Counted from the first letter of the stretch, positions 35,946-44,302 are shown. The stretch is DNA of 64,000 bases from Calorimonas adulescens (GCF_008274215.1 NZ_VTPS01000001.1:124001-188000); one strand, 5' to 3'. Notes: generated from the letters alone by a model not told the origin. Made by a program: numbers and translations.

Positions 35946-36271
35946 ACTCCTCCAATCTCATCATTAATTATTTTAAACACATCTGCAACCATGGTGGAAA
36001 ATCTCATTTCTTTTTCAAGAAATTCCTTAACTGTTGGATTTAATGTTATCAGCTGATACATATCATTAATTTTTTTCATTTCATCCTCAGAAAGCTGCTG
36101 GCCCATGGCCTGTTTAGCACTCAGTTCCATTTCCATCTTATGAAAATCATTTACCATATTAGAATTTGTCTCATCGGCTTCTACAGCTTTCTTTGCTTCA
36201 ACATAGCTCCTGTACTCATCAGATTCGGCCATGGCTCTTGCGAGCTGATGAGCCAAATCATATACGTTCAT
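35942..36271 (-). CDS. YlbF/YmcA family protein
   Basis: 109 residues, almost entirely helical, of the DUF964 family (VYDLAHQLARAMAESDEYR; FHKMEMELSAKQAMGQQL). Bacillus YlbF, YmcA and YaaT form a complex that helps RNase Y processing and sporulation/competence choices. Which paralogue this is cannot be decided. It lies between lysO and queT. Confidence 0.85.
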   Translation of the reverse strand: MNVYDLAHQLARAMAESDEYRSYVEAKKAVEADETNSNMVNDFHKMEMELSAKQAMGQQLSEDEMKKINDMYQLITLNPTVKEFLEKEMRFSTMVADVFKIINDEIGGV

Positions 36272-36297
36272 TTATACCCCTCCTTGTACTGTACATT

Positions 36298-36891
36298 TTA
36301 AAAATTTAATATAATAGGTATCAATAATGGAACAAACAGTGTGAGTATTAATCCAGACAAGAAAGAAAATATAACCATATCCGACGAAGTATATTTAACT
36401 ATAACAGGTAAAGATGTATCCATAGCAGTAGCCCCTGCAATCCCTATAGCCTCCATACTACCTACATATTTTGAAACAAATGGTATAATAAGAAGGGCTA
36501 TAACCTCCCTTACCACATTTGATATAAATGCCATTGTACCCAGCTCTACACTATAAAGCTGGGTTATCAACACACCTGAAAGTGAATACCAGCCAAAACC
36601 TGCCCCTACTGCCACAGATTCTTTAACTGGCATGCTCAATATTATGCCGGCAACCAGTGAACCTACAATTGTACCAATTATTGTACCCATAGGTATAATA
36701 AACAATCTAAGCCTATTCTCTTTTATACTATTTAAGATTTCTCTGTTTTTACCAAAGTCAATCCCCACAGAGAAAAGCAACATAAGTAGTCCCAGTGTGA
36801 CAATATGATTAGATAAACCACTTGAGGATATCCCTGAGAAATATCCACATATCATGCCACCTATCAGGCAGATAACAATTATATACATCAA
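36298..36891 (-). CDS. lysO: Lysine exporter LysO, C-terminal half as a separate gene
   Basis: 197 residues, about five to six membrane helices (DUF340). The block LFSVGIDFGKNREIL and GFGWYSLSGVLITQLY are family features. LysO in Escherichia coli is one protein; here the N- and C-terminal halves are two overlapping genes. Predicted inner-membrane exporter of L-lysine or its toxic analogue. Confidence 0.85.
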   Translation of the reverse strand: MMYIIVICLIGGMICGYFSGISSSGLSNHIVTLGLLMLLFSVGIDFGKNREILNSIKENRLRLFIIPMGTIIGTIVGSLVAGIILSMPVKESVAVGAGFGWYSLSGVLITQLYSVELGTMAFISNVVREVIALLIIPFVSKYVGSMEAIGIAGATAMDTSLPVIVKYTSSDMVIFSFLSGLILTLFVPLLIPIILNF

Positions 36892-37205
36892 GAGCTCCTC
36901 ACCCTCTCACTGCCTAAAAGCCTGGCGGTTATATTTATAAAAATTACAGTGCCTATAACAGACATAATTGAAATAAATGCAGCCTTTATCCCTATAGGGC
37001 CAAGAGTCATAAGCAGTCTGTGATCGTTTCCTATCTCATATCCTATGGCAAAAAGCAGTATACCGAGACATACTGTCTGTATCCTGCCATTATATTTTTT
37101 AAATACACCCGATACACGCCCACAGTAGCCAAGAAGCGTACCTGTTAGCATAAAAACAATGTAAAAATACATGTTGTATTCAGTTAAAAAATTCAGGATA
37201 CTCAT
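36888..37205 (-). CDS. LysO family transporter, N-terminal half
   Basis: 105 residues with three to four membrane helices and the LLFAIGYEIGNDHRLL motif of the DUF340 N-terminal half. Its stop overlaps the start of the second half by 4 nt, so the two should be made together and presumably assemble as a heteromer. Split lysO pairs are common in Clostridia. Confidence 0.82.
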   Translation of the reverse strand: MSILNFLTEYNMYFYIVFMLTGTLLGYCGRVSGVFKKYNGRIQTVCLGILLFAIGYEIGNDHRLLMTLGPIGIKAAFISIMSVIGTVIFINITARLLGSERVRSS

Positions 37206-37240
37206 ATGAAACCTCCAGTAAATGGAGATATAACATAATG

Positions 37241-38908
37241 CTATATCTCCATTATTATTGGCAAAATCATAGGCTTACGCATCGTCTTTTCGTAAAGGAA
37301 TCCCCTTAAAGAATCTTTTATCACTGATTTTAAGGTTGACCACTCAGTAACCCCATCTTTCTCACAAGTAGCAAGTGAGTCCTTGACTATTTTTCTTGCC
37401 TCTTCCATCAAATCTTCTGATTCTCTTACATATACAAAGCCACGGGATATAATGTCAGGGCCAGCAACAATAGACCCATTTTCCTTCGAAATTGTCAGTA
37501 CAACCACCATCAAGCCATCTTGCGCCAGATGTTTTCTATCCCTCAATACTATATTGCCGACATCTCCAACCCCAAGCCCATCCACCAGGATCTTGCCTGC
37601 CGTCACTGTGCCTGCAATTTTACCGGTATCTTTTGTGAACTCCAACACTGTACCAATATCCACAAGAAAGATATTTTCTGGTGGCATCCCAAGGGACTCA
37701 GCCAGTTTGGAATGCTGGCGTAAATGTCTGTACTCTCCATGGACTGGTACAAAAAACTTTGGCCTTGTAAGCTGGTGTAATAGCTTCATTTCCTCCTGAC
37801 AACCATGTCCCGAAACATGAACATCCTGAAAAGGCTCATATATCACATCTGCGCCTCGTTTAAACAGTTGGTTTATTATCCTTGAAACTGTCTTTTCATT
37901 GCCTGGTATAGCTGAAGCAGATATGATGATGAGGTCACCCTTTCTTATCTCAACAACCTTGTGTTCGTTATATGCCATCCTGGCCAGTGCCGACATTGGC
38001 TCACCCTGGCTGCCGGTAGTTATAATGACCAGCTTATCGTCATCATAGTCATTGACAGCATCCAAGTCAATCATGGTATCCCCTGGTATATCCAGATAGC
38101 CCAGTTCCCTCGCAACGCTGACTACGTTTACCATGCTCCTGCCTGATATGGCCACCTTTCGACCATATTTAAAGGCAGCATTAAAAATTTGCTGCAATCT
38201 GTGAACGTTCGATGCAAATGTAGCTATAATTATCCTCTTCTCTGTAGATTGAAATATCCTGTTGAACGTTTCTTCGACGATTTTCTCAGAAGGGGTATAT
38301 CCAGGCCTTTCCACATTGGTGCTGTCTGCCATAAGCACAAGTACGCCTTCTTCGCCCAGCTGGGCAAGCCTTGCAAGGTCTACAACCTGTCCGTCTACAG
38401 GCGTATAATCAATTTTAAAATCCCCCGTGTGAAGTATCACCCCCATTGGAGTGTGTATTGCAATTGCAGCAGAATCAGGGATACTATGGCCTGTCCTTAT
38501 AAACTCTACATTAAATGGTCCGATATCTATCCTCTGGTTAAACCCAACCTCTACCAGTGTAGTGTCCTTCAAGATACCATGTTCTTTCAGTTTGTTACTG
38601 ATAAGCCCCAGGGTTAATTTCGTACCGTATACAGGCACATTTATCTGTTTCAAAAAATATGGTAGACTGCCAATATGGTCTTCATGACCGTGGGTAATAA
38701 CCACACCACATACCTTGTCGGCATTTTTAATGAGATATGAGATATCAGGGATGACCATATCTACACCCAACATTTCGTCATCCGGGAAAGCCATCCCACA
38801 GTCAAGGACAAGAATTTTATCCCTGTACTCGATAGCGTTCATATTTTTTCCAATCTCATTTAATCCGCCCAATGGTATAATCCTAATCTTAGAAGTCTTA
38901 TGCGTCAC
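37241..38908 (-). CDS. rnjA: Ribonuclease J
   Basis: 555 residues, the typical length. Beta-lactamase fold with THGHEDHIGSLPYF metal motif, then beta-CASP and C-terminal domains (VPVHGEYRHLRQHSKLAESL). Acts as 5'-3' exo- and endonuclease in mRNA decay and rRNA maturation. The frame is open back to 39049, into fur; the GTG at 38908 with GGGGAAAG is the best normal start. A stronger GGAGGTGG at about 38979-38986 is followed only by ATA codons in this frame (see findings). Confidence 0.92.
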   Translation of the reverse strand: MTHKTSKIRIIPLGGLNEIGKNMNAIEYRDKILVLDCGMAFPDDEMLGVDMVIPDISYLIKNADKVCGVVITHGHEDHIGSLPYFLKQINVPVYGTKLTLGLISNKLKEHGILKDTTLVEVGFNQRIDIGPFNVEFIRTGHSIPDSAAIAIHTPMGVILHTGDFKIDYTPVDGQVVDLARLAQLGEEGVLVLMADSTNVERPGYTPSEKIVEETFNRIFQSTEKRIIIATFASNVHRLQQIFNAAFKYGRKVAISGRSMVNVVSVARELGYLDIPGDTMIDLDAVNDYDDDKLVIITTGSQGEPMSALARMAYNEHKVVEIRKGDLIIISASAIPGNEKTVSRIINQLFKRGADVIYEPFQDVHVSGHGCQEEMKLLHQLTRPKFFVPVHGEYRHLRQHSKLAESLGMPPENIFLVDIGTVLEFTKDTGKIAGTVTAGKILVDGLGVGDVGNIVLRDRKHLAQDGLMVVVLTISKENGSIVAGPDIISRGFVYVRESEDLMEEARKIVKDSLATCEKDGVTEWSTLKSVIKDSLRGFLYEKTMRKPMILPIIMEI

Positions 38909-38999
38909 ATTCTTTCCCCTTTCATCACTCTCGTCTCCATCAATATTTAGTTTTAAATTTTCTGATTTAACTATTATTCGCCACCTCCAAATATTTTTA

Positions 39000-39032
39000 T
39001 ATAAAAATACCCTGTATCTCAGGCTACAGGGT
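39000..39032 (-). terminator. Intrinsic terminator at the end of fur
   Basis: ACCCTGTA/TACAGGGT stem, 8-nt loop, then TATTTTTAT on the minus strand. It includes the last codons of fur, so fur and rnjA are partly insulated. Confidence 0.8.
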
Positions 39033-39474
39033 GATTTTTCGACCTGCACTTGCTACAGTATCCAAAGAATTTTACATTGTGATCGACAATCTCAAAATCT
39101 TTGACCTCTGTAATGTGTTTCTCCATATCGTCCAGTAGGTCTTCTTCAACCTCTATGACGGCTCCACACCCTATACATATCAGATGATGATGTTGATGGT
39201 CACTGGTACCATTATATACATCGTACCTGACCCTCCCATCGTTAAAATCCAATTTATATATTAATCCCAGTTCTTCAAAAATCTGTAATGTTCTATACAC
39301 AGTTGCTAATCCAATTTCCGGGCATTTCTTTCGTACAAGGTCATATATATCCTCACTGGATAGATGTTTGTCACTATTCTCCATTATCGTATCCAATATA
39401 GCTCTCCGTTGTGTAGTTAACTTATAACCTCTTTCCTGCAACTGATATTTTACATCATTCTTCTCTATATTCAA
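39019..39474 (-). CDS. fur: Fur family transcriptional regulator
   Basis: 151 residues. Winged helix at the N-terminus (LTTQRRAILDTIMENSDKHL) and a C-terminal metal/dimer domain with HQHHHLICIGCGAVIEVEE and FGYCSKCRSK; two CxxC pairs bind structural zinc. Fur, PerR and Zur share these features; feoA-feoB with Fur-like boxes upstream suggests the iron sensor. Start TTG 39474 after AAGGTGAT. Confidence 0.85.
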   Translation of the reverse strand: MNIEKNDVKYQLQERGYKLTTQRRAILDTIMENSDKHLSSEDIYDLVRKKCPEIGLATVYRTLQIFEELGLIYKLDFNDGRVRYDVYNGTSDHQHHHLICIGCGAVIEVEEDLLDDMEKHITEVKDFEIVDHNVKFFGYCSKCRSKNHPVA

Positions 39475-39512
39475 AATATCACCTTCATATTTGAAAAAAT
39501 ACTCATGTTAAT

Positions 39513-39541
39513 AGTTTATTACTTAAGTTTTTTCGTGTCAA
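39513..39541 (-). promoter_or_regulatory. SigA-type promoter of fur
   Basis: TTGACA (39536-39541), 17-nt spacer and TAAACT (39513-39518), about 40 nt ahead of the fur start. The 135 bp between here and the upstream terminator are AT-rich and show nothing else. Confidence 0.6.
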
Positions 39542-39676
39542 CCAAAATCAGAAAGATATAAATAAAAAATTCCAACATCTCACAATAAAAGCTAATGTCT
39601 TTTTGTATGCCATCTGCTCATTATAATGTTTGAAAAACAGATTGGCAAATTTTATCTAACATATCTCTATTATACC

Positions 39677-39707
39677 AAAAAATCATGAGAATTTCTCATG
39701 ATTTTTT
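39677..39707 (-). terminator. Bidirectional-looking terminator after the feoB-linked zinc ribbon
   Basis: A near-perfect palindrome, AAAAAATCATGAGAA and its complement, ends in T6 on both strands. It contains the last codon of the small zinc ribbon gene. Confidence 0.85.
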
Positions 39708-39833
39708 GACCAGACCACATGCTTTACAGTTACCCGTACATCCAAAGCAGCTCAAGAGGCTTGCATTGCAGCGTGGGCAACGAAAAGTCTTATCATCCTT
39801 TATGACAAAACCACAAACCGGGCACTTTCTCAT
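39696..39833 (-). CDS. Small zinc-ribbon protein downstream of feoB
   Basis: 45 residues, too short for usual ORF filters: MRKCPVCGFVIKDD, then CPRCNASLLSC and FGCTGNCKACG. Eight Cys arranged in CxxC-type pairs suggest two metal sites. Start ATG 39833 has GAGGTGAT 5 nt upstream and begins just 8 nt after the feoB stop, so it is the third gene of the feo operon. It resembles neither FeoC helix-turn-helix proteins nor the membrane FeoB-associated Cys-rich protein; function unknown. Confidence 0.8.
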   Translation of the reverse strand: MRKCPVCGFVIKDDKTFRCPRCNASLLSCFGCTGNCKACGLVKKS

Positions 39834-39843
39834 GATATCACCT

Positions 39844-41697
39844 CTATATAATTACATGGGAGACAATACCGCCTACAAGAAAAGCTATAACAAGGCTACC
39901 CACCCATATAAATATGCCCTCATTTCTACTTCTCTCTTTAAAGATCACCATGGTAGCAGCAATACACGGTACAAACAAAGTAATGGTAATTAAAGCTACA
40001 AGTACCTGCTTTGGAGTCATGGGTATGGCATAAAGTCCTGCTGCACCAAAATCTCTCCTGACAAACCCCATTATGAAAGCTGTAGCCGTCTCTTTTGGCA
40101 ACTGTAGCCAGCCTACAGTTAAAGGTTTTATAAGCTCTATGATATAGTCAAGTATATGGAAGTATTTCAACACGCTAAGGCCAATAGCACCATAAGCAAA
40201 CAATGGGGTAGCCTCTGTGATAAACGTCTTGGACTTTGCCATTGTCTTCTTTAATACATTTATCGGTTCTGGCATCCTCAGTGTTGGAAGATCTAATAAA
40301 AGGTCACTGGATTCGCCCGGCAAGACCTTATTCAAAAGATATCCAACAACTGCAAACACAGCAGATATTACAAAAACATAAACAAAAAAGTAGACAGGAC
40401 CTACCCTGGATATCATACCAGCTATAACCCCAAGCTGTGCCGAACACGGTATAGCCAATCCAAGAAGCATTGTGGCTATTACCCTCTCTCTTCTGGTACC
40501 CAGTATCCTTGTAGTAATGGTAGCCATGGTAACACATCCAAACCCTAGTATCATAGGTATTATAGCCTTACCATTCAACCCTATACCTGTAAGAGCCTTG
40601 TCCACCAGGGTGGCAATCCTCGGTAAATATCCAGAATCCTCAAGAATAGATAAAAACAAGTAAAAACCTATAACCAATGGCAGTAAAAGTCCAACCACAT
40701 AGTTTAGTGTCATGGTCAAGAGGCCAAATTCACCTATTAATACCGTACCTATCAGTGAATCAGGTGATACAAATCTTGAAACTGTATCTATTATAAATGG
40801 ACTCACTATTCCTCCCATAAAGTAATCTTCAGTTATACCAACAAGTTTTTGAGCTATCCCCACACCTAACAGATAATACATAATACCAAGTACAACGAGA
40901 AGTATAGGGATCCCTGTGGCCGGCCTTATCATCCAGCTGCTCAGCCTGCTTACAAAGGTAGCTTTACTTAAATCCTCATATATGACATCCTTTAGCATAC
41001 TGTTAATATAATTGCGCCTGAGGCTATATATCTTATCCCGCAGTCCCGGAAGTTCATCAATGCCGGCTTCCTCTGCCACATAATGGTCATCTTCCAGAAT
41101 CATCAGTGCATCTTCTTCGCTAACATAAGGATGTTGTCTCATAAAATCAGATATATACTTATCAATGCCAGGTGTCTTTTTCCCTGTACGGGCATTCTGG
41201 AGGTTCTCTGCAACCTCTTGGAGCCCCTTCCCCTTAATCGCAACAGTTGGAATCACTTTTACACCCAGTATCTCAGATAATTTCGCTACATCTATATAAA
41301 TACCATTGGCTTCTGCCTCATCCATCATATTTAAGGCCACAATTACGGGCTTACCCATGTCAATAATCTGCTGTGTCAGAAACAGGTCTCTCTCCATGTG
41401 GAGTGAGTCTACCACGTTAAGTACAATATCCGCATTTAATATTACATCCCGGGCTACACGCTCTTCATCGTTAAAAGAAGAAACTCCGTATACACCCGGC
41501 GTATCCAGTACCACATCATCATGATACTTTCCATGATTTATGTCTACTGTCGTACCTGGGAAATTAGACACATCCACATATACTCCGGTCAGGTAATTAA
41601 AGAACACAGACTTACCAACATTCGGGTTGCCAGCCAGTACAATTGCCTTTGAGCCTTCGGGGATATCCACTTTGACTCCAATATCACAGCAGCTCAT
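39844..41697 (-). CDS. feoB: Ferrous iron transporter FeoB
   Basis: 617 residues. N-terminal G domain with GNPNVGKSVFFNYL (G1), DTPGVYG (G3) and NMMDEA (G4), then a helical GDI region and about eight to nine membrane helices with conserved Cys in GFGCVTMATITT and IPCSAQLGVIAG. GTP-gated uptake of Fe2+. AGGAGGGG precedes the ATG; feoA lies 12 bp upstream. Confidence 0.95.
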   Translation of the reverse strand: MSCCDIGVKVDIPEGSKAIVLAGNPNVGKSVFFNYLTGVYVDVSNFPGTTVDINHGKYHDDVVLDTPGVYGVSSFNDEERVARDVILNADIVLNVVDSLHMERDLFLTQQIIDMGKPVIVALNMMDEAEANGIYIDVAKLSEILGVKVIPTVAIKGKGLQEVAENLQNARTGKKTPGIDKYISDFMRQHPYVSEEDALMILEDDHYVAEEAGIDELPGLRDKIYSLRRNYINSMLKDVIYEDLSKATFVSRLSSWMIRPATGIPILLVVLGIMYYLLGVGIAQKLVGITEDYFMGGIVSPFIIDTVSRFVSPDSLIGTVLIGEFGLLTMTLNYVVGLLLPLVIGFYLFLSILEDSGYLPRIATLVDKALTGIGLNGKAIIPMILGFGCVTMATITTRILGTRRERVIATMLLGLAIPCSAQLGVIAGMISRVGPVYFFVYVFVISAVFAVVGYLLNKVLPGESSDLLLDLPTLRMPEPINVLKKTMAKSKTFITEATPLFAYGAIGLSVLKYFHILDYIIELIKPLTVGWLQLPKETATAFIMGFVRRDFGAAGLYAIPMTPKQVLVALITITLFVPCIAATMVIFKERSRNEGIFIWVGSLVIAFLVGGIVSHVII

Positions 41698-41709
41698 ATA
41701 AAGCCCCTC

Positions 41710-41931
41710 CTACTCCACAGGTTTTATCACTATCTTTTCAGCTAACTTCTTACCAACAGCCAGTTCTTGCATTCTGCTTCTTATCACAACTGGTCCATTG
41801 GAAATTTTTTCTACGCATTTTATCTTTGAACCTTCACCTATGCCCAATCTCAATGTTTTTATCTTAGCATCACTGTCCATAATATCAACTATCTCAACGG
41901 TTTGCCCAACCTTTGCATTGGCCAGAATCAT
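41710..41931 (-). CDS. feoA: FeoA family protein
   Basis: 73-residue SH3-like cytoplasmic partner of FeoB. Core LANAKVGQTVEIVDIMDSDA, LRLGIGEGSKIKCVEKI and GPVVIRSRMQELAVGKKLAEKI fit FeoA. The frame continues to 41985, but that would start inside the operator; GGGGG fits ATG 41931. First gene of feoA-feoB-zinc ribbon. Confidence 0.93.
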   Translation of the reverse strand: MILANAKVGQTVEIVDIMDSDAKIKTLRLGIGEGSKIKCVEKISNGPVVIRSRMQELAVGKKLAEKIVIKPVE

Positions 41932-41946
41932 TGTAACATGCCCCCT

Positions 41947-41965
41947 GTAAATGAATTTCATTCTC
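41947..41965 (-). promoter_or_regulatory. Fur box 2 (feoA)
   Basis: GAGAATGAAATTCATTTAC on the minus strand matches the canonical 19-bp Fur box at 14 of 19 positions and contains the perfect palindrome AATGAA-A-TTCATT. It covers the expected start of transcription. Confidence 0.7.
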
Positions 41966-41971
41966 GATTTA

Positions 41972-42000
41972 ATATTAACATACATTTAAACTGCTGTCAA
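41972..42000 (-). promoter_or_regulatory. SigA-type promoter of the feo operon
   Basis: TTGACA (41995-42000), 17-nt spacer, TAATAT (41972-41977). The -35 hexamer overlaps Fur box 1; Fur box 2 begins 6 nt downstream of the -10. Confidence 0.7.
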
Positions 42001-42014
42001 TGAGTCTCATTCTC
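41996..42014 (-). promoter_or_regulatory. Fur box 1 (feoA)
   Basis: GAGAATGAGACTCATTGAC on the minus strand, 14 of 19 matches to the Fur box, with the palindrome AATGAG-A-CTCATT. It repeats box 2 at 15 of 19 positions and overlaps the -35. Confidence 0.7.
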
Positions 42015-42092
42015 AAATATAATAGGGCCATCGTCTCCTCTTCTCACACCGGCCGCCTTCAAGGTATCACGCGGATATACATATATTGACAT
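41997..42092 (-). CDS. Possible 31-residue protein upstream of feoA
   Basis: An ATG-started frame encoding MSIYVYPRDTLKAAGVRRGD and DGPIIFENETH fills the gap between the DUF1292 terminator and the feo promoter. Its GC content and codons look like the surrounding coding regions, but the ribosome site is weak (GGAT) and its end coincides with Fur box 1. It may be a real small gene, a decayed remnant or chance. I do not recognise it. Confidence 0.3.
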   Translation of the reverse strand: MSIYVYPRDTLKAAGVRRGDDGPIIFENETH

Positions 42093-42129
42093 AATTAATA
42101 TCCATATATACATAATATACTATATAAAA

Positions 42130-42156
42130 TTAAAAAGGTACTCTAAAAAGAGTACC
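42130..42156 (-). terminator. Intrinsic terminator after the DUF1292 gene
   Basis: GGTACTC/GAGTACC stem with a 6-nt loop and TTTTTAATTTT on the minus strand, starting at the stop codon. Confidence 0.88.
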
Positions 42157-42506
42157 TAATCTTCATCATCATAGTCTTCAAAATCATCCTCGTCAAACTC
42201 ATCCTCATCGTCAAACTCTTCATCATATTCCTCATCATCATAATCATAGTCTTCATCATATTCATCCACCAGTTCATTGTATGCCTCAACTACAGTATCA
42301 AACTCTTCATCATCTTCTACACCTACAAATACGTCATCACCATTTTCATCCTTTTCCACCCTCAATATATAACCGTCTTCAGAATCCTCTTCTTCCATCG
42401 GTCTTACAACTACATAATCTCTGTCGTCTACGGTCAGTGATGCTATTAGCTCGAACTCCTGCTCTTCACCGTTCTCATCGTACAAAACTATGGTCTCGTC
42501 TTCCAT
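42156..42506 (-). CDS. DUF1292 domain-containing protein
   Basis: 116 residues. The first 80 residues are the DUF1292 fold (ETIVLYDENGEEQEFELIAS, DRDYVVVRPMEEEDSEDGYI). The last 40 residues are almost only Asp, Glu and Tyr (YDEDYDYDDEEYDEEFDDED). DUF1292 usually accompanies alaS-ireB-ruvX; its role is unknown. ATG 42506 after GAGGTG replaces the longer open frame to 42608. Confidence 0.87.
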   Translation of the reverse strand: MEDETIVLYDENGEEQEFELIASLTVDDRDYVVVRPMEEEDSEDGYILRVEKDENGDDVFVGVEDDEEFDTVVEAYNELVDEYDEDYDYDDEEYDEEFDDEDEFDEDDFEDYDDED

Positions 42507-42591
42507 TGGTTTACACCTCACTCTTATTAGGATATTGTTATTGTATAATACATAGTAATATATGTCAATATTGAAATTTCTATTCAAAATT

Positions 42592-43002
42592 CTATTTCCT
42601 GCTGTCAAGGTAGCTCTGCAATATTATAGATGCAGCAATGCTGTCAATCACTTCTCTCCGCCTTTTTCTGCTCATGTCGGCCTCCAATAATGCCCTCTCA
42701 GCAGCAACAGTTGTAAGCCTTTCATCCCATAAGTCAACGTTCAACCCAGTCTCTTTTTTCAATACATCTGCAAACTCCATACTCTTTTCCGACTGAGGTC
42801 CAAGACTACCATTCATATTTTTGGGTAGTCCAATGACTATCTTCTCTATACAATATTCCTCAATAATCTTTTTTATAGCATCAATGTCTTTTTTGGTCCA
42901 CGTTCGTGGAAGTGTCTTTACCGGTTGGGAAAATAACCCCGTGGGATCGCTTACCGCTAAGCCTATAGTCTTATCCCCCAGATCTAAGCCAAGTATCCTC
43001 AA
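42592..43002 (-). CDS. ruvX: Holliday junction resolvase-like protein RuvX/YqgF
   Basis: 136-residue RNase H-like nuclease. Active-site acidic residues are in ILGLDLGDKTIGLAVSDPTG, GLPKNMNGSLG and WDERLTTVAAERAL. Proposed roles are Holliday junction resolution and 16S pre-rRNA 5'-end processing. AAGGTGG fits the TTG at 43002 (MRILGLDLG). Confidence 0.92.
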   Translation of the reverse strand: MRILGLDLGDKTIGLAVSDPTGLFSQPVKTLPRTWTKKDIDAIKKIIEEYCIEKIVIGLPKNMNGSLGPQSEKSMEFADVLKKETGLNVDLWDERLTTVAAERALLEADMSRKRRREVIDSIAASIILQSYLDSRK

Positions 43003-43004
43003 AA

Positions 43005-43955
43005 TCACACCACCTTAATGTAAAAATGCGGGCATGCGCCAACACAATAGCTGCACAGGGTACACCTATCCATATCAACCACAACAGCATCACCATCTAC
43101 CTTCAATGCCCCCTGTACGCACCTATCAATGCAGGCACCACACAAATCACACCACTCCTCTATTACAAGTCTACGCACCCTCCTGTTGAGGCGAGCGGAA
43201 ATATCTTCGGGCACATCTTCACCATTAATCATGCACACGTCTGCTATAACCTCATCCTCTGACTGCATACCAATGGCGATTGAGCTTATCTCCTTAATGG
43301 AGCTTACAAAATCAATAGCTGGCCTGGCCTCACCAATAAGGTGTCCCCCTCCAAGTACCTTCATGGCATAAATGCCCTTGCCCAATCTATGCACCCTTTG
43401 GATAGCATGGAGCATGTCATCCCTGCTGCCACCCAGAATGCCTATACCACCCACATTTATTATAGGATGAATTACCTCTATCTCATTCATACCGGCCACA
43501 GCTCTGACTGCATCTACTGTATGAGTTGAAATGCCAAATGCCCTGATATAGCCATTTTCCTTCGCCTTTATAAAGTATTCAATAGCCTCGGCATGACCCT
43601 TCAATGTGTAAATACTCTCCTGCTCATGAAGCAAAAAAATATCTATATATTCACGTTTCAGTTCCTTTAATGCCCTTATAAGGCTTTTTTCGGCCATATC
43701 AGCCGTATACGCATAACACTTCGTAGCTATTACTAAATCATCCGGATAATAGCTGTTTATGAATTCTGCTATCACATCATAGTTATCATATATTTCTGCC
43801 GTATCTATAAAGTTAACACCATGATCGAAGGCGCAAGAGAGTACCTTTACAGCCTCATTTTTAGTAATAGAGGTCTGTAAAGGGCTAATAGAAAGGGAAC
43901 CGAAACATACCTTTGACACACGTATACCCGTGTTGCCCAGTAGATTATATATCAT
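43005..43955 (-). CDS. Aldo/keto reductase with C-terminal ferredoxin domain
   Basis: 316 residues. An AKR barrel (RVSKVCFGSLSISPLQ; FIDTAEIYDNYDVIAEF with catalytic Tyr; TKCYAY with Lys; IDIFLLHEQE with His) is joined to a 2[4Fe-4S]-type module with CDLCGACIDRC and CTLCSYCVGACPH. Such fusions are common in anaerobes and presumably pass electrons from ferredoxin to the reductase; substrate unknown. Inserted between ireB and ruvX, overlapping both. Confidence 0.87.
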   Translation of the reverse strand: MIYNLLGNTGIRVSKVCFGSLSISPLQTSITKNEAVKVLSCAFDHGVNFIDTAEIYDNYDVIAEFINSYYPDDLVIATKCYAYTADMAEKSLIRALKELKREYIDIFLLHEQESIYTLKGHAEAIEYFIKAKENGYIRAFGISTHTVDAVRAVAGMNEIEVIHPIINVGGIGILGGSRDDMLHAIQRVHRLGKGIYAMKVLGGGHLIGEARPAIDFVSSIKEISSIAIGMQSEDEVIADVCMINGEDVPEDISARLNRRVRRLVIEEWCDLCGACIDRCVQGALKVDGDAVVVDMDRCTLCSYCVGACPHFYIKVV

Positions 43956-44213
43956 TTAGTCCTTCACCTGAAGATAGTATTTTACAAGCTCCTCTACCAG
44001 CTCGTCCCGCTCCAGTTTTTTTATAAGACCTCTTGCATTTTTGTGACTGGTGATATACGTTGGGTCTCCTGAAAGCAGATAACCTACAATCTGGTTTACA
44101 GGGTTGTAGCCTTTTTCCTTCAGTGCATCGTATACCTCTCTTAATATTCCCCTGGCCTGGTCCGCTTTCATTTTTTCCATACTATATTTCATGGTATCCT
44201 GATTATCCGGCAT
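43956..44213 (-). CDS. IreB family regulatory phosphoprotein
   Basis: 85 residues (DUF965): [39 protein letters not shown] and the helical end. IreB is a substrate of the Ser/Thr kinase IreK in Enterococcus and lowers cephalosporin resistance. GGAGGTG fits ATG 44213. alaS-ireB-ruvX-DUF1292 is a conserved string in Firmicutes. Confidence 0.92.
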   Translation of the reverse strand: MPDNQDTMKYSMEKMKADQARGILREVYDALKEKGYNPVNQIVGYLLSGDPTYITSHKNARGLIKKLERDELVEELVKYYLQVKD

Positions 44214-44302
44214 ATATAAGCACCTCCAATCTGCCTTCATTTTATCACATTTTACTATCAAACGACAGGGTTATATCATAAAATTTTACTTTTTAATTGT
44301 AT

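Noticed and set aside
40915-40925. GGCCGGCC in feoB as another copy of the iterated word
   Set aside because: It lacks the central A/T; near matches (27338 GGCCAGGTC, 44153 GGCCTGGTC, 51093 GGCCTGGCG) were also left out of the count.
42030-42090. Riboswitch upstream of feoA
   Set aside because: The GC-rich patch suggested structure, but an open coding-like frame covers it, and the feo promoter lies downstream of it, so it would not be in the feo mRNA.
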